Source: Isoetes taiwanensis (taxonomy: Eukaryota; Streptophyta; Lycopodiopsida; Isoetales; Isoetaceae). From it: 64,000 nt of DNA. The DNA is taken from contig JAJEKV010000168.1 in the NCBI GenBank assembly GCA_021234155.1, forward strand, positions 429,352-493,351, read 5' to 3'. A model generated the notes under the pieces. That model worked only from the letters and a program-made list of their open reading frames with translations. It did not search any database and was not told the DNA's origin. Each line of letters begins with the position of its first letter. The first letter of the stretch is position 1. A program made the translations under genes and the position numbers. Positions 10,002-21,511 of this stretch are shown piece by piece.

Positions 10002-10829
10002 TCTGGCAAGTTGCCCCCTAGGGCTACTCACCTGGCTACACGCTAGCGCACCGCCGGTGGAGGGCGGTACGCTGCGACGAGGCAATGCGGTATAATGCCT
10101 AAGGGCGATATCGTCGGCCGAACGTCACACCCACTGCTACAGATGACAAAATTGCGATGAAGATGCTCAACATTGACAAGGAGGATGACTATCTTCTGAG
10201 CATCACCACGTTGCGGATTGGTTTGTGCAAGCCTAGAGACGTGTACTAATACATCTCCGAGAACAACAACGAACAAACCTTCATTACTTCAACTTTTGCT
10301 TCCTCGGTGTAAATTTTATACGACATTCTCAACTGAAACTTCAGCTAATTGTGAAATATTGTGGATGTATTGGCGTCTGTAATACTATGTGATGCAAAAA
10401 CAATGGTTTGTCATTCAAGCAGTTTGTTCAATTGGCTTTGGATGTGTTTTAAGGTCAACTAAGACGTTTAGCCAAAACGGTTCTAAAATAAGAATTTTTT
10501 TTTCTTCTATAACTGCCAACAAAAAAAATTTCAGGGACAAGGTACAAAAGCATTTAATTTTTTCATATGAATTTGCTCTATAATAAATCTTTGGCTTTCG
10601 TAGCAGTTCTTTTCCCCTCCAAAATGTGATATTTTTTTTTTTTGTTTCCACCATAACGTTAAGCCTTCCTAAAATGTCTGTTTTCATGAGCAGCTTTGTA
10701 AATATTTGGACTAAAGATAATAAAAGGATCCTTTTTAGGGGGATTTTAAAATTTTGTAAATTTTCAGAAGGAATCTTTCAAACGCACTTCTTAAATAAGT
10801 GCGTTTCAATTTAAACATTGTTCATTTTC
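10002..10829. other. Flanking DNA, no clear gene; 48-codon ORF remnant
   Basis: Between the LTR and the integrase fragment the sequence is AT-rich and mostly featureless. A plus-strand open stretch at 10103-10249 ends in a stop and reads KMLNIDKEDDYLLSITTLRI near its end, which looks like real protein, perhaps the last exon of an unknown gene. It has no start codon evidence and no family match. The remaining short frames here look like chance. Confidence 0.3.
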
Positions 10830-11221
10830 AAAGCAACAAAAGCATGCTCTTAGAGTACAAGCAGCTGGTTATGTGGTGCACGGGGCTATTCTTTATAAGA
10901 GGACTATGGAAGGTCTCTTATTAAGGTGTGTTGCTGGTCAACAAACTCATGATTTGTTGCAGCAAGCACATGATTGCCATGGGCATTTTGCAGCCAGAAC
11001 CACAACTAGGAAGATCCTTCATTGGGGATATTATTGGCCAACTCTTTACAAGGATACTAGAGACTTTGTTAGCAAATGTGAGAAGTGTCAAAGGCATAAA
11101 CAATTGACAGGCCACAATAATATGCCATTCTATCCTATTTTGAGTGTTGGTCCGTTTCATATGTGGGGATTGGATTACATTGGGCCTATCAATCCTCCAT
11201 CTTCCAAAGGGCATAAGTATA
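10830..11221 (+). pseudogene. Element X integrase, 5' part
   Basis: The plus frame reads the integrase zinc-binding region and start of the core: GAILYKR, then HDCHGHFAARTT...GYYWPTLYKD...CEKCQRHK (H-H-C-C zinc finger) and WGLDYIGPINPP with the first catalytic Asp. The frame is clean to 11221, where it is cut by Helitron 1; it resumes at 14121 in the same codon. RT and RNase H are absent upstream, so X is a truncated Ty3/gypsy fragment. It resembles the integrase of element Z but is diverged from it. Confidence 0.9.
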
Positions 11222-14120
11222 CTAGTAACGGTGCCCAGCGTTGCTGGGCATAAGTTAAGAACGTGCAAATGATGTTGTTTAGGCTTAGAGTTGCTTGACA
11301 AAATCGTTTATGCTTATGCTCTAGAAGGTTTCAAGAGTTTAATGCGATTCTTATCAGTTTTGCATTGTATCTCTCCAGGTTCTCATCTATCAAAATTGTT
11401 TTGTGTTGTATCTTTGCATATTTTTCGATTTTTGTTATGTGGAGTGTGTGGGGTGTCAAGAGGTTCGATTCCTCCACCGCCTCTGTATTTTGCTATTTGA
11501 GGATGTTTGTCACGTGCACTGTGGCAATTTTAATTCCTTCTCTGACCTCAATGGTTGATTGTTCTTTTAGTTATCTCTTTTATCATGTCTCAGATCTCAA
11601 TGGTTGAGTGTTCTTTTAATGGGATGTCAAATTTCAGAAACTTTGCTACTGTGGGCCTTAGTAAGAATTTAGAAATCCTTTCTCCCACTCTCTCTCTTCC
11701 CTCTCTCAACTTCGTATGGCTTTTATTTTTTGGCATTTCTTTGGCATATCTACCTTTTGCATTTTGTGTTGTATGGCTTTTATTCTTTGGCATGTCTACC
11801 TTTTTCATTTTGTGTTGTACGGCCATGAATTTTCTTCTTTGACATGTCTACCTTTTTTCATTTTGTGTTGCTATTACTATGTCCTTCTGGTCCATAGTAG
11901 ACTTGCATGTTGTTAACATTGCAGCACTACGGTTAGGACCTTTATCAATAGCATGTTGCTTGTAATTCTGCAAGTGTCTTAAAAATTGCATCGTAAACTC
12001 TCGGTTTGAAAGGTGTCTGGGCTCAATCAATATTTGAATACAGTTGTATAAAAGGCAAGATGATGAAACTGTAAGGCAAGACAAAATTTGAGCTGCAATT
12101 ATTTGCCCCTGTCCAGCTTTTAATTGCCGAAGCAGATAATGATTTGTAGTTAACATTATGTGCATACATCAACATTAATATTCTGCTCAACGAATAGAGA
12201 AGTCTGCATTAAAGCAATGACCAATTGTTATTGCCTTGGCTGCAAAGAATTGTAACATTCAATATATCAATTCCCTGGTCAACAGAATCTTCCCATAATA
12301 AATCAGGCATTGTTATTTCCAAAAGCCTCCAACGTCGAATGACTCCTTCAACCTGGATTGGCAGGAATCAAAAGTTAAGCTTTATTAAGCTTATTGTAAC
12401 TTCCAGATTATCTAAGTTTGTGTCCAATCGTTGATTCCACTCATCACGAACAATGATGTGATCTGTCCAGACCAAGCTTCTTAGAACAAATAGCAGATAT
12501 ATAGAGTTATACTTTCCAGGTTTACGCTGAGCAAATAAAAGAGACCTAACCTGATGCCTCCTATTATGCCAATGGTACGTGCATAGTTGAAACAATGCTG
12601 ATTTTGACCTGATATATGAGCCTCAGATGAAAAAGCAACACCTACTTGCCCATTAGGAGTTAAATGTTCACCAATATCAGTGCTTTCTCTAAATATAAAA
12701 AGACACGCTGTATCTCTTAATCTCAGGAAGGGCTAAAGCAGGGCTATGGACCACAAACCTGTAAATCTTGCTTGCAGTAGAATCTGGTATAAATCTAAAC
12801 ATGAACACAATATTGGCTCTGGAAAGCTTTTCAGTAATCTGCGTAGCCTTGACATGGAATAAAAGACTTTAAAGGCTCTATTAAACAGGAATGTTAACAT
12901 TACAATATAAATTTGTAAACGTTTACTCTTCTGACTTACCAGCAATGTAGGTATCAGCAGTAATAAGGCCTGATTTGTATTGATTTTAGCATCTCTTGGA
13001 ACTTCACTAATATAGACAGGGCATCCATGGATCGCTTATTCTAGATGTAAGAAATGTAGGGATCTGCATTTGGATGTTATAACATTAAAGACTCAAGCAT
13101 GAATGAAGCAAAATGAAAACTACCATACCTGTAGCTCTCTTCTGCTGCCTTTTTGAGCCTCCAGCAAGAAATGAAATAATTTCTTCATTAGACATGCCAC
13201 AACAAACTCACCAAGTTGCTTATTTTAACCACTAACTCTTGCATTTGTGCAGAAGGAAAGACGACACAGGGGTCTGCATCAAGAGGGCGGCTATGGTAGA
13301 GCAAGGTTCTTAGCTGCTACGGCTGGGGGTCAAATTTGTAGCGAAGGCAAGCTATAGCAGCCAAGCTTGTTTAAGCAGATCATCTTCTCAAAGGTCTAGC
13401 TTCTCTTTCTGTTACAGATCGGAGTAGCCATGGCTTTGCATTTTTTACACTGGAAATGCAGAGGCTTTTAAAGTTGCAAGGCATACTAAGGCATACCACG
13501 ATTCCCATGACTCACATCCCTTTCACCCACAGCTCACCAATTTCACAATGGCAGACATGAAGAACAAAATGAGATAAAGAAGGTGGGCCGTCACTCAGAG
13601 CATCCATCTTTGGGTTCAAAGAGTTTGAGGATCTTACAGAAATTCCTTCCCCGCCCACCACGATTTGCTTCTGGCTACCAATACATCTATGGCCTGAAGC
13701 TTTGCCAGAACAAACATGCTACTGGACTTAAGAACTGAATGATTTTAGAAAGTCGCCCGGATTTCTGCCAGAGAATCCTCGATTCTGCCATAGTCTGCCC
13801 CGAAATTGCTACAGATTGCCTTGCCTACATAGCCGAACTCCAGTGTCCACCGAAAGAATAGGTAATCAAGTTTTGCTTGCCATGTCTACCGCAAGGCATG
13901 CAAGGCATGGTCTTGGAAAACACGATTCGGCGCCTCTACCTAACCGGAATTGATGGGAGGAAGCTCGATGGTTGCCATGGTCTTGGAAACACGATAGGGA
14001 AAAAGGATTTTTAGGGTTAGAAATCACAGAAACCTTCTGATCTAAGCCACGAATGATCTCAGCCGTCCGATTTAGGGCGACATTCACAACAGACATTCAC
14101 TATAATTTTATAATAAAAGA
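11222..14120 (-). mobile_element. Non-autonomous Helitron 1
   Basis: On the minus strand the element starts TCTTTTATTATAAAATTATA at 14120 and ends CTAG at 11222. A perfect 7-bp stem hairpin (GCCCAGC AAC GCTGGGC, 11233-11249) lies just before the end. Host bases are A at 11221 and T at 14121: the A|T target of Helitrons with no duplication. Removing 2899 bp restores the integrase reading frame exactly. No Rep/helicase is encoded, so it needs a helper. The interior is AT-rich and I recognise no captured gene. Both ends match those of Helitron 2. Confidence 0.93.
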
Positions 14121-14686
14121 TCTTGGCAGCCACATGCATGTTTACGAAGTGGGTAGAAGCAATTCCAGCAAAACATGCTACAGAAAATACCACAGTAAGC
14201 TTTCTTTATCACAATTTTATTTCTCGGTTTGGTGTTCCAACCATTCTTTTGTCAGATCGGGGAACTCATTTCATGGGGAAAGTAGTAGCTCAGTTAACAG
14301 AAAATATTGGTGTTCAACATGTGCAAGCTTCTGCTTATTATCCACAGGGCAATGGGCAAGCTGAGTCTACTAACAAAATTCTGAAAGCTATCTTGGCCAA
14401 AACAGTGAAGGATAATCAAAGAAATTGGCATGAAGCCTGGACAAGTGCCTTATGGAGTTTCAGGTGTACTTACAAGTTGGCTACAGGATTTACACCATTT
14501 GAATTGGTTTATGGAGTGCAAGTTGTGATGCCTATTCATTTGGACATTCCTTTATGTTCATTTGTAGAGCTACCTTATTATGAGAATTTGGGAGAAGTTC
14601 CAACTCCAAATCAAGTGCATAATAGGATGGATGATTTGCTGCAATTGCAAGAGATGAGACAAGAAGCAGCAGACTTCAATATGAGG
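14121..14686 (+). pseudogene. Element X integrase, 3' part
   Basis: This continues the integrase core after the Helitron: TCMFTKWVEA, then LLSDRGTHF with the second catalytic Asp, YYPQGNGQAES with the catalytic Glu, and the LVYGVQVVMP region. The frame runs directly into the LTR of element Y at 14687, showing that Y inserted into X. The rest of X is not seen after Y and was probably lost with the truncated end of Y. Confidence 0.9.
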
Positions 14687-15280
14687 TGTTAGTCCTGTAC
14701 GTGCTGGTACAGGACTATTCGTGCATACGACGGACCAGGTCAAGGACAAGGATCCACAGCCAGGCACAGGTCAGTCGTCAAAGGCCCCACAGAAGACCAA
14801 GCAGACCACGCAGTCAAAGGCCACGCCTGCCGTCAAGAGGAGGCGCTCAGACAAGTGACGGCCTGTCACCGCCCGCGTCGGCGTCAGCGTGATTTCAGGC
14901 ACTTCAAGAGGCACCGCCAGCATTCCTGCAAATCAGGCCTCCTTTCCAGGAGTCGGCACCGAAATCAGTCAGAATGTCTATATTGGGCCAAAGGCCATTG
15001 TATTATATATATGAGTAGAGCTAGCACTCTAGTTTTTTAGATGAGTTTTGAGTCTTGTCTCACTTCAGTTTTCTCTCGATTGCGAGAGTTCATGTACCTT
15101 CGTTGACATCAAGGAAGTTGTTCTCATTATTGTCTCATTTGTTCTCTTCTGCTTTCTTTTCTCTTTTCCTTTGTTCCTTTTGCAAATCCCGCGTGACATA
15201 GCTCCCGGATTCTCCTGTTAGATCCAAGGGTCCTCACAGAGGGCTGTCTTGCAGGAGTTCCCGAACCCAGACCCCAAACA
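14687..15280 (+). mobile_element. LTR-A, 5' LTR of Athila-like element Y
   Basis: The LTR starts TGTTAGTCCTGT and ends GACCCCAAACA, 594 bp, the same ends and length as LTR-B and LTR-C. It is clearly more diverged from B and C than they are from each other. A TATATATATGAG core promoter lies about 320 bp into the LTR. The U3 carries a decayed version of the short basic coding tail described for LTR-C. Confidence 0.93.
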
Positions 15281-15281
15281 C

Positions 15282-15299
15282 TGTCGCCGCTGCCGGGTC
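15282..15299 (+). other. Primer binding site of element Y, tRNA-Asp-like
   Basis: TGTCGCCGCTGCCGGGTC follows the LTR after one base. It resembles the tRNA-Asp primer binding site TGGCGCCGTTGCCGGG used by Athila-type elements, with a few mismatches. The identical sequence follows LTR-B. Confidence 0.7.
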
Positions 15300-15327
15300 T
15301 GATCTTTCTTTTTTCTTTCTTCCCATC

Positions 15328-16266
15328 ATGTCGGCTAGAGGTTTCACCCCTGAAGAACTTCTTTGTCAAACGGCGGCTCGATTGGAGCGCCATCAACGCC
15401 GCGAGGCTGTTTGGGATATGTATGATTCTGCCTATGACATTGAGGGTGGTCGTGTCCGCTCCAGGGCTCAGTCGGCACCGCCTACCCCTCGTGCTCATTC
15501 TCGACCAGGGTCTCCCCCTGTGTGCAGGCATTGCTCTCAACCTCAGTCCCCACAACATACCCCTGTTCAGCCCACGCCTCACTATTTCCAGACTCCAGAG
15601 AGCACCTATATTCATATACCTTCAGGCCACACCCCTCAGCCGTCACAACCTTCTTCACCTCCTGCTGGGATGGGCTACCATCAAGTCTCCTTTGGCCCTC
15701 CCCACGTTCACGAATTTCAGTCTTCTCCATCCTTTCAGAATGCTCTTCCTGTTTACCAAACCACTGATCTCAAGCCTAATGAGGAGGGCTCTCATGAACC
15801 TTCCCCCCCTGATGCTACTTTCTATGGACCACCGGGTTTTTCAGTCCCACCCCCTTGCTCTCAGTCCCAGGCTGTTCCACCCCTCTATGCTTCTGCATAT
15901 TCTCCACCAAATCCATCTGTCTATGCGCAAGTTCCGCCTTCATCTCCCACTCATAATTTGAAGCTGACTTATCCAACTTTTGGCAACACTAAAGATAAAC
16001 CTTTGGATCAGAGTGCTCAAGCCCACATGGAGGAATTTGAAGCCTTGGCCATTCTGAATAGTCATCCGCAACCACAACTCAAATTTCATATCTTTTCAAC
16101 CACGCTCCGAGGCACCCCTCATCAGTGGTTAATGGGCAACAAAAGTCACTGGAAACAGAGTTGGCCTGAAATGAAAACGGCATTCCTTTCTCATTATGGC
16201 ACCACAGATAATGATCAACTTCTTCTCAAGCAACTCAATGACCTTCAGCAAGAGCCCACGGAGTCA
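15328..16266 (+). pseudogene. Element Y gag, N-terminal part
   Basis: The frame opens MSARGFTPEELLCQTAARLE and runs 313 residues to the point of Z insertion. A Pro/Ser/Gln-rich middle is followed by the capsid-like block LTYPTFGNTKDKPLDQS...HMEEFEALAIL...FSTTLRG.PHQWL...W.EMKTAFLSHYG. It is cut at NDLQQEPTES by LTR-B, and the coding sequence resumes at 35475 with ARDFADRLH in another frame register. Gag would form the particle. The start Met is 48 bases downstream of the LTR, immediately after the PBS, as in Z. Confidence 0.9.
16262..16266 (+). repeat. Target site duplication of element Z, left
   Basis: AGTCA directly before LTR-B; the right copy AGTAA (35470-35474) differs by one base. Five bases is the usual length for Ty3/gypsy insertions. 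Confidence 0.8.
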
Positions 16267-16860
16267 TGTTAGTCCTGTGCCTCCTGGTACAGGACTATTC
16301 ATGCATTCGACGGACCAAGTCAAGGCCAAGAACCCACAACCAGACGCGGGTCAGTCGTCAAAAGCTCAGCAGAAGACCAAGCAGCAGACCACGCAGTCAA
16401 AGCCTGCGTCCGTCAACAAGAGGCGGCGCTCAGACAAGTGAGGGCCCGCCACCGCCCGCGTCAGCGTCAGCGTGATTCTAGGCACTTCAAGAGGCACCGC
16501 CAGCATTCCTGCAAATCAGGCCTCCTTCCAGGAGTCGGCATCGAGATCAGTTAGAGTGTCTATATTGGGCCAAAGGCCATTGTACTCTATATATGAGTAG
16601 AGCTAGCACATGAGTTTTTAGATGAGTTTTGAGTCTTGTCTCACTTCAGTTTTCTCTCGGTTGCGAGAGCTCATGTATCATCATCATTGATATCAAGGAA
16701 GCTTATCATTTTGATCTCATTGTTCTCTTTTGTTCTGTTTTCTCTTTCTTGTTCTCTTCTTGCAAATCCCGCGTGACATAGTCCCCAGATTCTCCTGTTA
16801 GATCCACGGATCCTCACAGAGGGCTGTCTTGCAGGAGTTCCCGAACCCAGACCCCAAACA
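16267..16860 (+). mobile_element. LTR-B, 5' LTR of Z
   Basis: TGTTAG...AAACA, 594 bp. Differences from LTR-C noted by eye number about ten, which implies fairly recent insertion. A TATA-like TCTATATATGAG lies in the middle. The U3 contains an open frame ending NKRRRSDK, the same peptide that terminates the post-pol ORF through LTR-C. Confidence 0.95.
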
Positions 16861-16861
16861 C

Positions 16862-16879
16862 TGTCGCCGCTGCCGGGTC
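16862..16879 (+). other. Primer binding site of element Z, tRNA-Asp-like
   Basis: TGTCGCCGCTGCCGGGTC one base after the LTR, identical to the site in Y and similar to the Athila tRNA-Asp site. Confidence 0.7.
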
Positions 16880-16907
16880 TGATTCGATTTTCCTTTCTTC
16901 TGTCGCC

Positions 16908-18360
16908 ATGTCTGCCCGAAACTTCACGCCAGAAGAACTTCTTTCCCAGACGGCGTCTCGCTTGGAGCGCCATCATCGAAGGAAAGCTGTTCGCGACATG
17001 TATGGATCTGCTTATGACATTGAGGGAGGCCACATTCCTTCTCAACCTTACTTTCATACCCCCGAACATGCCTACATCCATCATTCTTCTGGCCATACGC
17101 CTCTACCTTCACAACCATCATCTCCTCCGGGCGGACAGGGATATCCACATGTCTCTTTTGCTCCTCCCCAGGAATTTCCCTTCCCTACATTTCCCACCAC
17201 TCTCCCTGTTTACAACCTTACCGACCTCAAAACCAATGCTCAGGCACCTTCAGTACCTCCCCCTCAGTCACCCCTTCATCAGGGTCTTTCAGGCACCATG
17301 CCACCTCCAACTCCACCTCAATACAATCCCTATCCAGTTCCTGTCCAGCCAAGCACTTTCACCTCTACCTTTCAGACCCTTAAGCTGACCTATCCAACCT
17401 TTGGCAACACGAAAGGCAAACCTTTAGACCAAAGTGCTCAGGCCCACATGGAAGAATTTGAGGCTCTGGCTGTCCTAAATGGTCATGCACAACCTCAACT
17501 GAAATTCCATATCTTTTCCACCACACTGCGTGGCTCTCCTCATCAATGGCTTATGTCCAACAAAAGCCACTGGAAACAAGATTGGTCAGAAATGAAAACT
17601 GCTTTTCTTTCTCACTATGGAACCACGGATGATGATCAACTTCATCTCAAGCAACTCAATGACCTTCAACAAGAGCCCACGGAGTCCGCCAGGGATTTTG
17701 CAGATCGACTTCACATTCTGCTCAGCAAACTCAAGGAGTACCCAACACAGAGCCAGATCTTGGTCTGGTTTCTCCAAGACCTTCCTCCAGCTATCAGACT
17801 CATGATCAATACCCATACCAAGACTTTGGAGCAAAGCTATCGACCTTATCAATCACTCACAATGTTTCCTCCCGTGGGCGTGGCTCTTTTCAGAGCTCCC
17901 TTTCATTCCACCGGTCATGGTTCCCCGGGATCGCCGTCCAACCTCAACACGCCAATCAGCAATATGCTTGTCGGATCCGGTGCCATATCACGCAAATATC
18001 AAGGCCACTTGGCAAATGAGTGCAACTCCACCAATGGCCCGCCTCATTGTAAAAGATGCAACATGTGCAATCATGCCACGGAAGAGTGCACACGCACTCA
18101 TCCTACACCTTTCCGCAACAAGCTGGTTTATCAAGTGCAAACAACACCTCAGCAACAATCGCAATATCAGCCGCAACCACTACAGGCTCCACCCAATCAA
18201 CTCTATCAGCAGCAGGAGCCACAACGGGGACCCAACACACGCCCCCCTTTTGATCCTTCTAAAGCTCAGTGTTATCACTGTCACGAATGGGGTCATACCA
18301 CCACGGCATGTCCTCAGCTTCCACAAGTGCAGGTGCAGCTTCCTCCTCGGTCCGCCTCAC
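16908..18360 (+). pseudogene. Element Z gag
   Basis: The frame starts MSARNFTPEELLSQTASRLE and includes the same capsid-like block as Y, with the part missing from Y's first segment (ARDFADRLHILLSKLKEYPTQ). Two CCHC zinc knuckles are visible: CKRCNMCNHATEEC and CYHCHEWGHTTTAC. Y has a third one (CHICKYQGHLANEC); in Z its first two Cys are lost through a local frame disturbance near 17880-17990. After about 18350 the frame becomes nonsense relative to Y, and the true frame continues in the overlapping protease ORF, so a 1-base indel lies near 18340-18360. Confidence 0.9.
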
Positions 18361-19513
18361 GGCTTACCAACTTTGGATTGCCAATGGCAAACAAGGCCCG
18401 CGTCCCGTTCTTCGGAAGCCACCTCGCGCGCCTCAGCAATCACGCTATCAACCAGCTCCTGCCAATCAACCTCAGATGGATCAACAAGCACAGGAAGAAA
18501 TTTTCCAGGCTCTTAATCCTCCAGTCCAGCCGTCAAATTGGGTTGGTTTGGTTTCACGCCAGACTAGGGCATCACGTCCCTTAACCATTCTTCCTCATGG
18601 CACGCAACCTGCCTTTGCAGTCGACACAATCCCTCATGACGAGGACAAAAAGGTTCACTTTGCACCTGACTTGGAAAAACTCATGCCTCATGTCATGCCT
18701 AAAGTACGCCAAAGCATTCTGAACCTCATGCAAGCTGCTGAAGGCCGCACGTTGGCTAATGTTCATGCCACCACCAGAGCTCAACAAAGACAAGAAGCAT
18801 CTTCCACATCTCAAACTCCACGCTCTCAGACATATCCGAATATTGCTGCAGAGGTTGACCTACTCAAAGAAGTTGCTGCTTCATTACCACGCACTCCAGC
18901 ACCTGTGGATCCAGCAGATCCTTTTTCTCATGTGCCTCTGGAACTCCAAGAGGAGCTGGCAAAAATCAAAATTCCTTTAAGTCTGGCAACAATTTTGAAA
19001 CTCTGTCCTGCTCTCAAGGACCAGTTACCACTCCTGACCGTTTTGGTTGGGGCTGTTGCTACCTCTACACCCACGGTTCATGCCACGGTGGGCAATCAAC
19101 AAGTCAACCATGTTCAAATTGACGGAGGTAGCGCAGTTAATCTTATCACGGATAAACTTCGCAAACAAATGGGCATCAAGCAACTCTATCGTGCCCCATA
19201 TGACATCAAATTGGCTAATGGCCATATCACGAGACCTCAAGGCATCACACCTCTTCTTCACATCAACATTGGTGATCTCCGATTCCTCTTAGAATTTGGT
19301 GTTTGGAAGGCTGGAGAAGATCCAGGTGATTATGAAATGTTGGTTGGAAGACCTTTTCTCCGCCAGGCCAAGAGTATCCATTACTGGGCCACGGATCAGT
19401 TAGTCACCACAGATGGTCACCTCAATGCCACTATGGACTTGGAAACCGGCAAGATCATTTCCGTCGACCATGCTGAACCATCTCTCTCCGACACCGATTC
19501 TGAGGACGCCTAG
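18340..19513 (+). pseudogene. Element Z gag-protease region
   Basis: The frame reads SVRLTAYQLWIANGKQGPRP, continuous with gag in Y. It then has a long linker (PHVMPKVRQSILNLMQ, DPFSHVPLELQEELAKIKIP) and a retropepsin-like segment, NHVQIDGGSAVNLITD. The active-site triplet is D-G-G rather than D-T/S-G; Y has the same D-G-G, so it is a family trait and not decay. The flap/end block YEMLVGRPFL.QAKSIHYW follows. It ends at a stop after SDTDSEDA. Confidence 0.85.
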
Positions 19514-19591
19514 AATATCTTTCAAGTTCAGGCTCCACCTGCGAGTCTGCCTCTGTCATCCTACCCCGAATATGCTGACCCTTGGGGCGAA

Positions 19592-21169
19592 ATGACTCTT
19601 GATCAGGACCAGGCTGTGGCTGCCTTGCTAGACCCATACCTGGCTCCTTGCAATCGCATCCAACGTGTTGATCACTTTTCAGATACCAAACTTCCTCCTG
19701 CTCCGGTTGATGTACACGCTGTCATGAAGCAACCTCTGCTTGAAGAAAATCAGCAACCTCTCTTCTTCATCACGCAGAGCGCCACGCATCCTGTCATGTT
19801 TCAACCTCCTGCTCATATTGTCCAAGACACGGAAGTTATCCCACATATACAGACTCCTGAAGTCGAGATTGTGGACGTGGGCAACAATCAGCCTGTCCGC
19901 ATTGCTGCCAATCTTCCGACACCCTATCGTCACAGGGCCGTCACCCTCTTCAAAAAGTTCAAACACATTTTCGCCTGGAGCTAAAGAGACCTTCGGGGAA
20001 TCAACAAAACCTTGGGGGAACTCACCATTCCTACCAAATCCGATGCACGTCCTGTGTAGCAACGACAGTACCGGCTCAACCCCAATTACCGTGATCGCGT
20101 CAAGGCAGAAATTGACAAACTCCTTGCTGCAGGTTTGATCTATGAGGTCAAACATTCTGAATGGGTGAGCCCCATCGTCATTGCACTCAAACACAATGGA
20201 AAGATCCGCGTTTGCGTGGACTACCGGAAACTAAATCAGGCCACGGAGCGTAATCATTTTCCACTTCCCTTCATAGACCAGGTTCTGGAAGAGGTCGCTG
20301 GACATGAGATGTACTCCTTCATGGATTGTTTTTCTGGCTACAATCAGATCTCAATCAAAGAATCTGATCAACTCAAAACTACCTTCACTACCCCGTGGGG
20401 CACTTTTGCCTACAAGGTGGTTCCTTTTGGATTATCAAACTCTCCATCAACGTTTCAACGCATCATGCTCTCAGTTTTTCATGATTTTATGAAGGAAAAT
20501 CCCTTCTTGCAAATTTTTCAAGATGACTTCTCTGCCTACAGTTCCATGGCTGACCATTTGGATAAATTGGAACTCGTCTTTCAGAAATGTGATGAGTCCG
20601 GCATTAGTCTCAATCCCGAGAAATGCACCTTTTGCGTCACCTCAGGTGTTCTGTTAGGACACGTTGTCAGCAAATCAGGTATCACCACGGATCCTGCCAA
20701 AATCAGTTGTGTGCTCAAGGCTCAAGCACCCGCCAATATCAAGGAGACACGCTCTTTCCTGGGTAAGGTAAATTACTACTCCACCTTCATTCCTGGACTT
20801 GCAGCCATTGCAGATCCCATTCATAAACTCACGGGTGATGAATCCACCTGGGCTTGGAATTCCCAGGCGGATGCTGCCTTCCAACAGTTGAAGCTTTTGC
20901 TTACTCAAGCCCCGGTTCTTGTTCCTCCTCAATGGGACAAGCCCTTTCACGTCCATGTAGATGTCTCGGCGTTCGCTATTGGAGCTGTTCTTTCTCAAGA
21001 ATATGATGCGCACACTGATAAACCAAACCGATATGCCAGCAGAAAACTCAATCCTGCTGAGCGCAACTACTCTGCCACAGAGCGTGAAGCCTTGGGTTTA
21101 ATTTTCTGTGTCCAACGCTTCGGTCACTATCTTTTAGGCAGTCAGATCAAATTCTTTGTTGACCACTAA
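19592..21169 (+). pseudogene. Element Z reverse transcriptase
   Basis: An N-terminal linker (DQDQAVAALLDPYL, HRAVTLFKKFKHIFAWS) ends in a TAA at about 19982 where Y has a Tyr codon. A TAG follows about 75 bases later. Then come the RT blocks SEWVSPIVIALKHNGKIRVC, DYRKLNQATE, FMDCFSGYNQI, FGLSNSPSTFQR and QIFQDDFSAYSS, where the catalytic DD is retained but in an unusual FQDD context. LGHVVSKSGI and the connection TRSFLGKVNYYSTFIPG follow. The RNase H start (HVHVDVSAFAIGAVLSQ) is in the same frame to a stop at 21167. The lineage resembles Athila. Confidence 0.9.
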
Positions 21170-21391
21170 GCACTCCTTTATTTGATCAACAAATCCACGC
21201 CCACGGGCCGCATTGCTCGTTGGGTCCTCCTTCTGCAAGAATTTGCACCTTTTGAAATTGTTCACAAGGCAGGCAAATCTCATGTTGTCCCGGATTATCT
21301 TTCACGCATCCACACAGACGATCCCTCCACTGGAGTCTCAGACGCCTTTCCTGACGCTCAACTCTTTCTCATCACGGCAACGCCACATTAG
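21170..21391 (+). pseudogene. Element Z RNase H end and tether
   Basis: After an in-frame stop following KFFVDH the sequence continues ALLYLINKSTPTGRIARWVL and HKAGKSHVVPDYLSRI, the conserved RNase H C-terminus and the tether to integrase. A stop after about 70 residues and a frame change lead to the integrase ORF. Confidence 0.85.
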
Positions 21392-21511
21392 TTCCACAAC
21401 TTTCAACAGTATCTCCTCACAGGCGCTCTTCCACCAGAGGACGCCACGCTCTCTCCAGCCAAGCGTCAATCCCGTCGACGCCGAATTCTCCGCGAGGTCC
21501 GTGACTACACC

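Noticed and set aside
10415-10687. 90-codon minus ORF rich in Lys and Phe
   Set aside because: AT-rich chance frame overlapping another chance frame; no domain.
11291-12945. Several 60-126-codon ORFs inside Helitron 1
   Set aside because: They overlap on both strands and are AT-driven (poly-Phe/Leu). The one at 11253 crosses the Helitron end.
14686-14892. ORF starting at the end of element X and running into LTR-A
   Set aside because: Chimeric frame across an insertion junction; only the U3-encoded tail has meaning, and in LTR-A it is decayed.
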